This document shows positions 22,585 to 30,738 of a stretch of 54,793 nucleotides of DNA, in pieces. This DNA is from CAXBYZ01 sp963980215 (lineage in GTDB: Bacteria > Patescibacteriota > Microgenomatia > UBA1400 > CG1-02-47-37). Where the stretch lies: the NCBI GenBank assembly GCA_963980215.1, contig CAXBYZ010000004.1, positions 1 through 54,793 on the forward strand, read 5' to 3'. The notes under the pieces are model-generated. The model did no database searches. It was not told where the DNA came from and saw nothing but the letters and a program-made list of their open reading frames with translations. Both the position numbers and the translations under genes were made by a program. Numbering within the stretch: the stretch's first letter is position 1; every line of letters starts with the position of its first letter.

Positions 22585-24222
22585 AATTTTGTCATTTCTA
22601 ATAAACTTTTGTAGTTCTTTTTCTGAGTAGTGGCGGACTTTATATTTGAGGATTTTAGTGGTGGAGAGCTTGGGGTTGTGGGGGTGGACGACTATAACGG
22701 AGCCGCCAATTTGCTTCATGAGCTTTCGTTTAGCGGGAAGGTTTGGGGTGTGGGCGGAGACGGCAAGAATGTCAGGTCTAATTTTTTTTAGTAATTTTAG
22801 GTGATCAGTTGGGTTATCAAATTTTTCTGGGAGAGAGAAAATTTGATCGGCAATCCCCCACTTTTTTAGGTTTTTAATTCTGGTGTTTATGGGGTTAATG
22901 GGGCGGTTTTTGCCTTTGAGTTTTTTGACCCGGACGTCTGTTTCGAGGCCGACTAAAAGGATGTTTGGTGATACACCTCCGAGGTGCACCGCAGGTGCAA
23001 CCTCACCTCGGAGGTGGTGAGATTGGGGTGAAAATTTAAGGTTCGGAACCTTAAATTTTTTGGCGGCTTTGAGAAATTTTTTGTGTTCCTCATGAAGAAC
23101 GTCGAAGCAGCCGGTGATGAGGATTTTGGTAGACATTGAAGGTTCCGAACTAGCCTCGACATTCGTCGAGGTCGTCCCGATTAAATCGGAACTGGAAGTT
23201 CGGAACCCTACACCTTTAAGGACTGTCCTTAGCTTGGCTTTGTATTCCTTTATAACTATTTTGCCGGTGGGACGAGGGTGAAAAAAGGCAGAGTGAAGGG
23301 TGACTTTTTCGTTGGTGATTTTTTTCTTCATGTAAGCATATTGAAGCTTGAAGGCGAGGAGGTTGAGATAGTTCAATACAGAAGGTTCGGAACTAGCTCC
23401 GGTGTTCACCGGAGTTGCAAGATTACTTGCTGAAGTTCCGAACCAACGAGGCTTGGTGGTTTTATCTTCTGTTAAGAACTGTTCTTGTAGGGCGTTTTTG
23501 GGTAGTGCATTGGGTAAGAATTTTTTGACCCAAGAGTTTGTAGAGATAAATTTTTCGTAAGTTTGGTCTTTATTGTAAAGGGGTTTGATTTGGCAAACTT
23601 CGTGAGCAGTGTAGAGATTGCGGCGAGATTTAGGTATAGAAATGGATGATTCTTCTAAGAAAAGGTTGAGGCAGATGGCATTCTCGGGTCCGAGTACGGA
23701 CTCGAGTCCTTTAAGGTCCGGCCTTAAAGGAGTACCTTCAAGAACGGACCTTTTTTGAGGACGACGACGGAGGTGAAAGATTTCTAGGAGAGGAATAACC
23801 AACAAGCGAGTCAACCAAAGACGGTTGGTGGTGGTGACAATCATAAGATCGATGTCGTCGTTTTTGTCTGAGTTGTTCATGGCTAAGGCTCCGGTGACGG
23901 CAATTAATTTAACTGAAGGGATAGCACTTAAAATTTTAGATATTTTTTTAGCTTTAGTTAACTTTAATTGACTAAAGTGATGGCGAGATTTGCGGATCTT
24001 GGCAAGATGGGAGCGGTTTGGGAGGTGGTAATAATTGGAGGTTTTCCCAATCAAAGGTTCCGAACTGCCTTTCGCTTTGCTGCAGGTTGCTGAAAGTTCG
24101 GAACCAACGAGTCCTGAAAGAACGGACCTTTTATCTGAAATTAGCCATTTAATTATCTCTTTCTTGGTTAGAGGATAGTCGAAAATATCGGCATAAGCGA
24201 GAGTTTTTAAGATGGCTTCCAT
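22579..24222 (-). CDS. Nucleotidyltransferase fused to a cytidylyltransferase-like domain, riddled with palindromic elements
   Basis: A 547-residue protein with two catalytic modules. The N-terminal part has a Pol-beta-type nucleotidyltransferase motif (VTGALAMNN ... DDIDLMIVT, residues 109-130). The C-terminal part starts at ILITGCFDVLHEEH (about 366-379), the HxGH-type motif of cytidylyl/adenylyltransferases such as RfaE-C or FAD synthetase. At least eight stretches are encoded by palindromic elements: residues about 31-39, 40-57, 156-179, 260-281, 339-362, 388-398, 403-417 and the last residues. They lie between or beside the modules, so roughly a fifth of the protein is element-derived. 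The gene begins 1 nt after the stop of the solute-binding protein gene. Function unknown. Confidence 0.75.
   Translation of the reverse strand: MEAILKTLAYADIFDYPLTKKEIIKWLISDKRSVLSGLVGSELSATCSKAKGSSEPLIGKTSNYYHLPNRSHLAKIRKSRHHFSQLKLTKAKKISKILSAIPSVKLIAVTGALAMNNSDKNDDIDLMIVTTTNRLWLTRLLVIPLLEIFHLRRRPQKRSVLEGTPLRPDLKGLESVLGPENAICLNLFLEESSISIPKSRRNLYTAHEVCQIKPLYNKDQTYEKFISTNSWVKKFLPNALPKNALQEQFLTEDKTTKPRWFGTSASNLATPVNTGASSEPSVLNYLNLLAFKLQYAYMKKKITNEKVTLHSAFFHPRPTGKIVIKEYKAKLRTVLKGVGFRTSSSDLIGTTSTNVEASSEPSMSTKILITGCFDVLHEEHKKFLKAAKKFKVPNLKFSPQSHHLRGEVAPAVHLGGVSPNILLVGLETDVRVKKLKGKNRPINPINTRIKNLKKWGIADQIFSLPEKFDNPTDHLKLLKKIRPDILAVSAHTPNLPAKRKLMKQIGGSVIVVHPHNPKLSTTKILKYKVRHYSEKELQKFIRNDKII
22974..23016. 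repeat. Palindromic element, GC-rich variant, in the nucleotidyltransferase gene
   Basis: Outer arms CACCTCCGAGGTG and CACCTCGGAGGTG enclose an inner GCACC-gca-GGTGC hairpin. It has the same nested layout as family A but an unrelated sequence. Confidence 0.7.
23031..23060. repeat. Family-A palindrome in the nucleotidyltransferase gene
   Basis: AAAATTTAAGGTTC and GGAACCTTAAATTTT form a near-perfect inverted repeat of about 14 bp per arm. It encodes KFKVPNLKF; the same VPNL core appears at the RuvC C-terminus, also from such an element. Confidence 0.8.
23139..23207. repeat. Family-A cloverleaf element (69 bp) in the nucleotidyltransferase gene
   Basis: Outer stem GGTTCCGAACT / AGTTCGGAACC. 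Inner hairpin 1 CCTCGAC/GTCGAGG (7 bp), inner hairpin 2 CCGAT/ATCGG (5 bp). The left border TTGAAGGTTCCGAACTAG is shared with the copy in valS. Confidence 0.88.
23382..23444. repeat. Family-A cloverleaf element (63 bp) in the nucleotidyltransferase gene
   Basis: Outer arms GGTTCGGAACT and AGTTCCGAACC, here with the reverse central base pair compared to other copies. Inner hairpin 1 CTCCGGTG/CACCGGAG (8 bp), inner hairpin 2 GCAAG/CTTGC (5 bp). Followed by AACGAG. Confidence 0.88.
23686..23752. repeat. Family C+B composite element (67 bp) in the nucleotidyltransferase gene
   Basis: A 24-bp C part with hairpin GTCCG-agta-CGGAC, a 3-bp spacer, then the 40-bp B part with outer arms AAGGTCCG and CGGACCTT. 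An equal-length copy is in valS (33682-33748), differing at 6 positions, 4 of which form two compensatory pairs. Confidence 0.88.
24054..24130. repeat. Family-A element followed by a partial family-B arm
   Basis: The A part (24054-24105) shares the CTTTCGCT and GCTGCAG interior with the copies in tatD and virB4. After AACGA, the segment GAAAGAACGGACCTT (24116-24130) matches the right end of family B; its left half is missing. Confidence 0.8.
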
Positions 24223-24223
24223 T

Positions 24224-25732
24224 TTATTTAGCTAAGCCGTATTGGGACAGAACCTGGGTAACACCTTGAGATAAATTTTGAAGAGTGGTTTTTTCTTGAT
24301 CATCTTTTAAGTATGAGTTAATGGCGTCTTCGTAGTACTTGATTAATTTATCGTTAAGACCATTGTCGAAAGTTTTTGAAGCTAGGGGCCACGATTGAGA
24401 TGAAATCGCCTGAGACAAGACAGCTCCTAGGTAGGGATCTGATTGCAAGCTTGAGGCCATATCTTGGCGGCTGTAGGGCTCACCAAACAAACGAATTTGA
24501 GAGGCAATTGAGTACATTTTGGTTAAAACTTCTTTAGTGCTTAGGTATTTTAAGAATTCCCAAGCTTCTTTTGATTGAGTAGAGTTTTTGGAAACACCTT
24601 CGATCCAGTAGGTAGCCCAAGCTACATTAGTGCCTGGTAACTGAGGAACTGGATACATCTTAAAGTTTAGTTGAGGATTGATGGTTTTTATCTCCAAAGC
24701 TCTCCAAGATGGAGCGATAAACATGGCAACTTTGCTGGTGGCAAAGGCATAAGTGGAAGCCGGTAAAGCCGTGTCCCAGCTTTTGTCTTGGGTGGCAAAT
24801 AGGGTGTAGAACTTCATGGCAGAGACAACTTCTTCTGAGTCTGGTTGAGCTGGGTCTCCTCCATTCTGGAGGATCATTAAGCCTAAAATGTCTGAGAAGT
24901 TATCTACATTACCTGTAGTCCCTAAAGCTACTCCCCCTCGAGTTAGTTTTTTGCCAGTTTGATCAAATTGACGTAGCTTGAAAGCGGTTTGGCGAAGGTT
25001 GTTCCAAGTAGTAGGCACTTTTAGATCTGGTGAGGTGGCCAAGATATCTTCGTTGACGTATAGAGAGAGGGCATCAAATTCTAGGGGGATGCCGTAGTAA
25101 CGACCGGCAGAGAAAACATCTTTTTTGACTACTGGGTAGAAAGTGGCGTCAAATTCGTTGCCTGAGTAGATGGCTTCAGGCATGGGTGAGAGGTCTGCTT
25201 TGAGCATTGGAAGCCAAGTGTTGTGGTATCTAAAAATGTCTGGGCCGTCACCTTTGGCTAGAGCAGATTGAAGACGCTCACGATAGTCTTTATGAGATTG
25301 CCTGACGTACTGGATATTGACGTTTGGATGGGCAGCTTGATAGTCGCTAATTATTTGGGAGATAGAAGATTCGGGTTCCCAAAGACCCCAGTACTTTAGA
25401 GAGATAATTTCTGGTTCTTTGTTTTTTGAAAATTGAGGAATAATAACCTTGAAGACTAATAGGGCGGCGAAAATGACAATACCCAGACCAATAAGGAGGG
25501 GTAAAAATCTTTTGAAGATTGGATCAATAACTTGAGCTGGCTCACCTGGCTCTGGAAAAGATGGTGGGGTCTCTTCTGGTGGTGGAACAGAATCTTCTTC
25601 TGTTGGAGTGTCTGGAAGAGGTGGAGAAACAGGAAATGGTGGAGATGCTGACTCTGCAGAATCATTAACTGGAGGAGTTGGAGGGGGTGTTGAAGTTTCT
25701 GCAGATGGTAGGACAGTATTTGAATCATTCAT
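24224..25732 (-). CDS. Membrane-anchored extracellular solute-binding protein (family 1)
   Basis: A 502-residue protein. The first 66 residues are Pro/Ser/Glu-rich and lack a signal peptide; a single transmembrane helix (about 75-98) anchors it; the rest is a periplasmic-binding-protein fold of the sugar-binding SBP family 1 (IISLKYWGLWEPE ... YWIEGVSKNS ... AWEFLKYLSTKE). It should capture a sugar or oligosaccharide outside the cell. No ABC permease or ATPase gene is near, so it is an orphan here. GATAAT 9 nt before the ATG suggests a leaderless transcript. Confidence 0.82.
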   Translation of the reverse strand: MNDSNTVLPSAETSTPPPTPPVNDSAESASPPFPVSPPLPDTPTEEDSVPPPEETPPSFPEPGEPAQVIDPIFKRFLPLLIGLGIVIFAALLVFKVIIPQFSKNKEPEIISLKYWGLWEPESSISQIISDYQAAHPNVNIQYVRQSHKDYRERLQSALAKGDGPDIFRYHNTWLPMLKADLSPMPEAIYSGNEFDATFYPVVKKDVFSAGRYYGIPLEFDALSLYVNEDILATSPDLKVPTTWNNLRQTAFKLRQFDQTGKKLTRGGVALGTTGNVDNFSDILGLMILQNGGDPAQPDSEEVVSAMKFYTLFATQDKSWDTALPASTYAFATSKVAMFIAPSWRALEIKTINPQLNFKMYPVPQLPGTNVAWATYWIEGVSKNSTQSKEAWEFLKYLSTKEVLTKMYSIASQIRLFGEPYSRQDMASSLQSDPYLGAVLSQAISSQSWPLASKTFDNGLNDKLIKYYEDAINSYLKDDQEKTTLQNLSQGVTQVLSQYGLAK

Positions 25733-25740
25733 ATGTGTGT

Positions 25741-25747
25741 TATTATC
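25741..25747. promoter_or_regulatory. Divergent -10 region of the solute-binding protein and VanW genes
   Basis: On the minus strand GATAAT (25742-25747) lies 9 nt before the SBP start. On the plus strand TATTAT (25741-25746) lies 17 nt before the VanW start. The two hexamers overlap almost completely. Confidence 0.4.
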
Positions 25748-25763
25748 TTAACAAAGACCTCTT

Positions 25764-27503
25764 ATGATAAGCAACATATATAAAAAAACAGTAGTAATAT
25801 TATTGGGGATTTTAGCTGGAATTACAGGGATTATGTTGTTGTATGGAGTTTCTTATTCCCAAAAGATATATCCCTTTTTATATGTTGGAAAAACTAATGT
25901 ATCTAACTTGAGTATTGATGAGGCGGAAAAAATATTGAGAGAGAAAATTCCCGAAGGGTTACAAGTGCTTGATGTTTGGTTTGGAAATCAGAGCTTTGCG
26001 GTGGAAGCGAGTGAGCTGGAGTATGATCCAAAATTGACGGCGGATAAAGCTTATTTGGTGGGGAGAGAAGGAAAGTTTCTTGATAATTTTAAAACTAAGT
26101 GGAGCTTGTGGTTTAGCAAAAAATCTTTAAGTTTTGAGTATAAGCTTAATAGTGAGGTGTTGGAGGAGCAGGTTGATTTATTGATATCTCAAGTGTCGGC
26201 GCCACCGATTTACTACTCTCTTTCTCAAACTCCGGAGGGTCAGATAGTGGTTGTGCCTGGGAAGAGTGGAAGAGTGGTTAATAAGAATAAGCTGATGAAA
26301 GATATTGATAAAGGACTTAGTAACTTGGATTTTTCTAAAATAGTAGTTGAGGCGAGTTTGATAGAAGTTGTTGTGAGTCAAGAAGAGTTGGAAAAAGCAC
26401 AAAGGAGAGGAGAGTTATTGAAAGAGAGAGTTTTGAGTTTGAAGTATGGAGATGGTGAGAAAAAAATTGAAGGTCAGGGCTTGATTGATTTGATTGATTT
26501 TAAGGGTGGTTTTGATGAAGAAAAAGTTAAAAAATTGATGGGATTGGTGAGTGAGGAAGTAAACCGAGAGCCTCAAAATGCTGTTTTTAGATTTGAAGGT
26601 GGAAGAGTGGTTGAGTTTAAGCCGGCTATAGATGGTCTTTTGGTGAATGAAGAAATTTCTATTATTAAGGTGGTTGATGGTCTTTCCAGGCTAGAAACTC
26701 TTAACTGTAAAGAAGTTTGCGAAACAATTATTGTTAACCTAGAAGTAGAGAAGTCTGCTCCAGAAGTTAGAATTAGTGAAGTTAATAATTTAGGAATTGT
26801 TGAGTTAATTGGAAAGGGTGAGTCAACCTTTCATGGATCGATACCCTCTAGAGAACATAATGTGGCTCTAACTGCTTATAAGTTAGATGGGGTATTAATT
26901 AAACCAGGAGAAGTGTTTTCGTTTAATGGAAGTGTGGGTGATATTTCGGCAGCAACTGGATACCAAAGTGCTTACATAATTAAAGATGGAAGAACTGTTT
27001 TGGGTGATGGAGGTGGAGTTTGCCAAGATTCGACAACAATGTTTAGAGCAGCACTTGATGCTGGATTGCCAATTATTGAAAGACACCCTCATGCATATAG
27101 GGTGAGTTATTATGAGCAAGGGTCGCCGGTGGGGATTGATGCTACGATTTACTCTCCTTCTACTGATTTCAAGTTTTTGAATGATACGCCGGCACATATA
27201 TTAATTCAGACAAATGTGAATACTGTGAGCAATTATTTAAAAATTGAAATTTATGGAACAAGCGATGGGAGAGTAGCAACAATTAGCAATACTAGATTGT
27301 GGGACCAGTCTCCCCCGCCAGATCCCAAGTACGAAGATACCCCGTCACTGGCTACTGGAGTAGTAAAACAGGTAGACTGGGCAGCTTGGGGAGGAAAAGC
27401 GGCTTTTGATTGGAGGGTGGTTAGAGGAGGTGAAGTTCTACAAGAAAAAACTTTTTACTCAAGCTATAGACCTTGGCAAGCAGTGTACTTAAGAGGAATA
27501 TGA
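25764..27503 (+). CDS. VanW family protein with peptidoglycan-binding-like domains
   Basis: A 579-residue envelope protein. One N-terminal helix (about 9-30) anchors it. Two repeated segments related to the YoaR/putative peptidoglycan-binding domain follow (about 45-345). The VanW domain is at about 370-500 (EVFSFNGSVGDISAATGYQ ... GDGGGVCQDSTTMFRAAL ... ERHPHAYRVSYY), and a final beta-rich region closes the protein. VanW lies in some vancomycin-resistance clusters but its biochemical role is unknown; it is very common in CPR and Firmicutes. The stop overlaps the next start (ATGA). Confidence 0.88.
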   Translation: MISNIYKKTVVILLGILAGITGIMLLYGVSYSQKIYPFLYVGKTNVSNLSIDEAEKILREKIPEGLQVLDVWFGNQSFAVEASELEYDPKLTADKAYLVGREGKFLDNFKTKWSLWFSKKSLSFEYKLNSEVLEEQVDLLISQVSAPPIYYSLSQTPEGQIVVVPGKSGRVVNKNKLMKDIDKGLSNLDFSKIVVEASLIEVVVSQEELEKAQRRGELLKERVLSLKYGDGEKKIEGQGLIDLIDFKGGFDEEKVKKLMGLVSEEVNREPQNAVFRFEGGRVVEFKPAIDGLLVNEEISIIKVVDGLSRLETLNCKEVCETIIVNLEVEKSAPEVRISEVNNLGIVELIGKGESTFHGSIPSREHNVALTAYKLDGVLIKPGEVFSFNGSVGDISAATGYQSAYIIKDGRTVLGDGGGVCQDSTTMFRAALDAGLPIIERHPHAYRVSYYEQGSPVGIDATIYSPSTDFKFLNDTPAHILIQTNVNTVSNYLKIEIYGTSDGRVATISNTRLWDQSPPPDPKYEDTPSLATGVVKQVDWAAWGGKAAFDWRVVRGGEVLQEKTFYSSYRPWQAVYLRGI

Positions 27504-29029
27504 AAATGTTGCGCCCTCAAAGGTCCGGCCTTAAAGGAGTACCTTCAAGAACGGACCTTACTATGATAATAGTATTGGGTTTGTTAGGGTTACTATTAGT
27601 TCAGTGGTTGACTCCCAATATTTGGGGGGCAGATGGGTATTACCATATTCAACTGGCGGAGATGTTTAAGAATAGTGGTTTTTTGAAAACTTTGCCTCAA
27701 GCTAGATTTTCTCATTTTGTTGATAGATTTTCTAATAAAGATTGGCTCTATCACCTAGTGCTAGTACCCTTTACTGGTTTTAATAACCTTTTTGTGGGAG
27801 CAAAGTGGGCAGCTTTTGTGTTTGGAGGAATTTTATATAGTAGTTTGTTGATGGTTGCTAGTTACTATGTTTCTAGTGTTGGTTTGATAATTGTAGGGGT
27901 GTCCCCTTTTCTATCTAGTCATTTTATTCAGACTTTGTCTCGACCCAGACCGATGGTGCTGGGAATTACTCTTGGTCTATGGGTGGTTCACTTTTTGATT
28001 CAGAAAAAAAACAAGCAAGTTTTTTGGGGGTCTTTGGTTTACTCGATGATGCATATTACTGCGCCTTTGGTGATTGGATATGGAGTGGTGGTGAGTTTCT
28101 GGAGATGGTTGTTTAAAGAAAATTCCAGGTACGGAACCTGGAATTTAGTGGGGATGGCTGTTTTGGGAGTTTTGGGCGGGTTTATTCTACATCCTAATTT
28201 TCCTAATAACTGGTTTTATTTTTACTTAAACGGAATCTTGGTGCCGTTTTTCGCAGCCCGCTGGGGGGTTTTGGAGTTGGGGGCAGAGTTTTTTCCGATG
28301 ACCACCTTGGATTATTTTAAAAATTATCCCTTAATAGTTTTGGGATTGTTGTTTATGGTAGTAGTGGTTTTGGTGGAGAGACCAAAAGTAAAGAGTGAGA
28401 CTCAGGTAATGTTTTTGTTGACAAGTGTGTTTGTGGTGATGGGGATGATGAGTCAGAGATATATTGCTCATGGCTATCCTTTTATGGTTTTGAGTTTAGC
28501 TATGTTTGTTAGTGATTGGCACAGAGATAAGGAGTTTAAGAAATTTTTGAAGAAGATTGAGGGGGCAGTTAACTTAATTATGGTAAGTGGACTAATTATA
28601 GTGATATTGCTGATATTTAGTGGTTTTAAGAGAATGGTGGCAACGGCTAAGGGAACCAGCGTGATGAATGGCCACTACGAAGAGATGGGTGGGTGGCTAA
28701 AGGATAATGTGCCTGAAGGTGAGTTAATCTTTCATTCTAACTGGTCTGACTCCCAGTACTTTATTGGAGTTAATCCCAAAAATGATTATTTTGTAACTAT
28801 GGATCCTGTTTATATGTGGCATAAAAATCAAGAGGTGTATAAACTTTACCGAGCGGTGGCGTTTGGGCAAATCGAGGATCCTTATAAAGTTTTGAAAGAA
28901 GGGTTTAAAGTAAATTATGGTTATGTGGGGAAGAATTATTTTTCCGCTTTGGTTGATCAAATTAACAATGATGAGCGGTTTGAGGTGGTTAAAGAAGACC
29001 AATTTGGATTAATTTTTAAGTTAAAGTAA
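27500..29029 (+). CDS. GT-C-fold membrane glycosyltransferase-like protein
   Basis: A 509-residue polytopic protein with around eleven transmembrane helices and a soluble C-terminal region (from about 400). The first outer loop has WGADGYYHIQLAEM near residues 40-53, like the D-x-x-YH motif of STT3/PglB-type or related GT-C enzymes. The ATG at 27500 overlaps the VanW stop (ATGA). Residues about 7-20 (QRSGLKGVPSRTDL) are encoded by a family-B element; the same peptide occurs in valS. A second palindrome (28121-28145) gives NSRYGTWN. Target unknown. Family call moderate. Confidence 0.7.
   Translation: MKMLRPQRSGLKGVPSRTDLTMIIVLGLLGLLLVQWLTPNIWGADGYYHIQLAEMFKNSGFLKTLPQARFSHFVDRFSNKDWLYHLVLVPFTGFNNLFVGAKWAAFVFGGILYSSLLMVASYYVSSVGLIIVGVSPFLSSHFIQTLSRPRPMVLGITLGLWVVHFLIQKKNKQVFWGSLVYSMMHITAPLVIGYGVVVSFWRWLFKENSRYGTWNLVGMAVLGVLGGFILHPNFPNNWFYFYLNGILVPFFAARWGVLELGAEFFPMTTLDYFKNYPLIVLGLLFMVVVVLVERPKVKSETQVMFLLTSVFVVMGMMSQRYIAHGYPFMVLSLAMFVSDWHRDKEFKKFLKKIEGAVNLIMVSGLIIVILLIFSGFKRMVATAKGTSVMNGHYEEMGGWLKDNVPEGELIFHSNWSDSQYFIGVNPKNDYFVTMDPVYMWHKNQEVYKLYRAVAFGQIEDPYKVLKEGFKVNYGYVGKNYFSALVDQINNDERFEVVKEDQFGLIFKLK
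27520..27559. repeat. Family-B element at the start of the GT-C-like gene
   Basis: All 40 bases are identical to the B part at 23713-23752 (here on the coding strand). It is preceded by CCCTC, which resembles the end of a C part. It codes for QRSGLKGVPSRTDL between the start codon and the first transmembrane helix. Confidence 0.88.
28121..28145. repeat. Palindrome inside the GT-C-like gene
   Basis: AATTCCAGGT and ACCTGGAATT form a perfect 10-bp stem with loop ACGGA. It lies in a loop-coding stretch. The sequence differs from families A-D, though the GG-T-ACGGAACC middle is similar. Confidence 0.65.
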
Positions 29030-29046
29030 AATATAAATATCGTATA

Positions 29047-29084
29047 TTGACATATATACATAAGTATGTTAGTATGTATATATG
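29047..29084 (+). promoter_or_regulatory. VapBC promoter with inverted-repeat operator
   Basis: TTGACA (29047-29052), a 17-bp spacer, TAGTAT (29070-29075), and the ATG 6 nt later. A perfect 12-bp inverted repeat, CATATATACATA (29051-29062) and TATGTATATATG (29073-29084), covers the promoter and the start codon. Confidence 0.7.
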
Positions 29085-29330
29085 TTAACTAGAACCACTG
29101 TGACTTTGCCAGATTATTTAATTGAAGAGGCTAAATACTATGCCGTTTCTCATAAGACTAATTTGAGTCAATTAGTAAGAGAATCTTTAGCAGATAGAAT
29201 ACAGCTAAATTCTTCTTCTAGTCGAAATTCCATATTAAAATTAGCCGGATCACTTAATCTTGGTGGCAAACAACCCCCAAGCCGAAGTGAGCTGTATGAG
29301 AAACATCTTAAGCAAAAGCTTGGCCTTTGA
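29082..29330 (+). CDS. Ribbon-helix-helix antitoxin (VapB-like)
   Basis: An 82-residue protein beginning LTRTTVTLPDYLIEEAKYYA, the pattern of a ribbon-helix-helix DNA-binding domain, with a C-terminal tail for toxin binding. The start codon is within the right arm of a 12-bp inverted repeat and 6 nt from the -10, so the mRNA is probably leaderless and the protein autorepresses. It overlaps the PIN toxin gene by 35 nt. Confidence 0.82.
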   Translation: MLTRTTVTLPDYLIEEAKYYAVSHKTNLSQLVRESLADRIQLNSSSSRNSILKLAGSLNLGGKQPPSRSELYEKHLKQKLGL

Positions 29331-29733
29331 TACAAATATATTAGTTTACTTGTTGGATAAAAAATCTGTTTTTCATGAAGAAACAGTAAATGCAGTTTTA
29401 AAAATTGAGTTAGATAAATTTAAACTAGTGATAGCTCAACAAAGTATTGTGGAGTTGGTTTCTGTGTTGACTGGTCATTATGATTTATCGTTGAAGGAAG
29501 CTTCAAATAAGGTAAGTCAAATTATTGATTCTAAAATTTCAATTGTTTCTCCTTTGCCTCAAACGACAAAAACATATCTTGAGTTGTGTAGAATAAATAA
29601 AAAATCAAAAAATCATTTTGATTTATTTCTGGCAGCTACTTTAATAGATAATAAAATTAATCAAATAATGACTAATGATAAATTTGGATTTAAGAATATT
29701 GAACAACTTAAAGTAATATTAATAAAAAAATAA
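29296..29733 (+). CDS. PIN-domain toxin (VapC-like)
   Basis: A 145-residue PIN ribonuclease. The first catalytic Asp is in AFDTNILVYLLDKK near residue 11, the Glu in QSIVELVSVL, and the later acidic residues in HFDLFLAATL and MTNDKFGF. VapC toxins cut tRNA or rRNA. I take the ATG at 29296, which leaves the AFDTN strand close to the N-terminus as in the family. It follows the RHH antitoxin with an overlap. Confidence 0.82.
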   Translation: MRNILSKSLAFDTNILVYLLDKKSVFHEETVNAVLKIELDKFKLVIAQQSIVELVSVLTGHYDLSLKEASNKVSQIIDSKISIVSPLPQTTKTYLELCRINKKSKNHFDLFLAATLIDNKINQIMTNDKFGFKNIEQLKVILIKK

Positions 29734-29739
29734 AAAAAT

Positions 29740-30738
29740 CTAAATTAAGTGTTTGGGTGGGGTTTTGTTGAAGTGGGCAAAAGCTTGTTTGGTAGCAACC
29801 CTGCCTTTGGAGGTGCGTTTTAAGAAACCGATTTGAAGCAAGTAGGGCTCGATAACCTCTTCGAGGGTATCTTTTTCTTCGGCGATGGTGGCGGCTAGAG
29901 TGTCTAAGCCGACTGGTCCGCCCTGATGTTTGTTAATCAAGGCTTTTAACAATCTCTGATCGTTGGCGTCAAGTCCCATGGCGTCAACTTCTAAAAGCTT
30001 CAAGGACTCGTTTAAAACAGATTCAGTAATAGCTGACTCCCCTTTTATTTGAGCCATGTCTCGACATCGTTTTAAGAGTTTTAGGGCGATTCTGGGTGTG
30101 CCTCGGGAACGAAGAGCTAGTTTTTTGGCAACGGATCCATCAATAGTAATTTTGATTTTGGTGGCGGCGTTTTTGATGATTTGAACTAAGTTATCTGGAT
30201 TGTAAAAAGTAAAACGGTGAGTGATGCCAAAACGATCTCTTAAGGGGGCGGCAATTAAGCCAATTCTGGTGGTGGCTCCGACTAGGGTAAATTTAGGAAG
30301 CTCCAGCTGAAGAGTTCTAGCTGATGGTCCTTGGCCGACGACAATGTCTAAACGATAGTCTTCCATAGCTGGGTAGAGAGTTTCCTCAACCACTTTGCTG
30401 AGCCGATGAATTTCGTCAACGAAAAAAATATCACCGTCGTTTAGGTTGGTAAGGATCGAGGCCAAGTCCCCGGCTCTCTCGATAGCCGGACCACTAGAGG
30501 TTCTGATGTTAACTTTCATCTCTTTGGCAATGATGTGAGCCAGGGTGGTCTTGCCTAGTCCAGGAGGGCCATAAAGCAAGATGTGTTCTGAAGCTTCTTT
30601 TCTTTTTTTTGCGGCTGATAAGGCAACGGTGAGAGCTTTTTTGATAGTAGATTGACCGATGAACTCATCCCAAGAGTCAGCTCTTAAATTTTTAAAAGTT
30701 TTTTCTGGTAATGACGATGGTTTTTTTGGTGAAGTCAT
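29740..30738 (-). CDS. ruvB: Holliday junction helicase subunit RuvB
   Basis: A 332-residue AAA+ ATPase that drives branch migration with RuvA. Walker A is LLYGPPGLGKTT near residues 54-65, Walker B is FFVDEIHRL near 103, the arginine-finger region is VGATTR, and the C-terminal winged helix contains GGPVGLDTLA. It overlaps ruvA by 4 nt, giving the order ruvC-ruvA-ruvB in one operon. Confidence 0.97.
   Translation of the reverse strand: MTSPKKPSSLPEKTFKNLRADSWDEFIGQSTIKKALTVALSAAKKRKEASEHILLYGPPGLGKTTLAHIIAKEMKVNIRTSSGPAIERAGDLASILTNLNDGDIFFVDEIHRLSKVVEETLYPAMEDYRLDIVVGQGPSARTLQLELPKFTLVGATTRIGLIAAPLRDRFGITHRFTFYNPDNLVQIIKNAATKIKITIDGSVAKKLALRSRGTPRIALKLLKRCRDMAQIKGESAITESVLNESLKLLEVDAMGLDANDQRLLKALINKHQGGPVGLDTLAATIAEEKDTLEEVIEPYLLQIGFLKRTSKGRVATKQAFAHFNKTPPKHLI

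Noticed and set aside
23139..23207. tRNA-like gene
   Set aside because: The fold has an outer stem and two hairpins, but lacks a 7-base anticodon loop, T-arm sequence and CCA end.
22562..24130. CRISPR array
   Set aside because: There are many palindromic repeats here, but they are of several families, unevenly spaced, in both orientations and inside an open reading frame. There are no regular spacers or cas genes.
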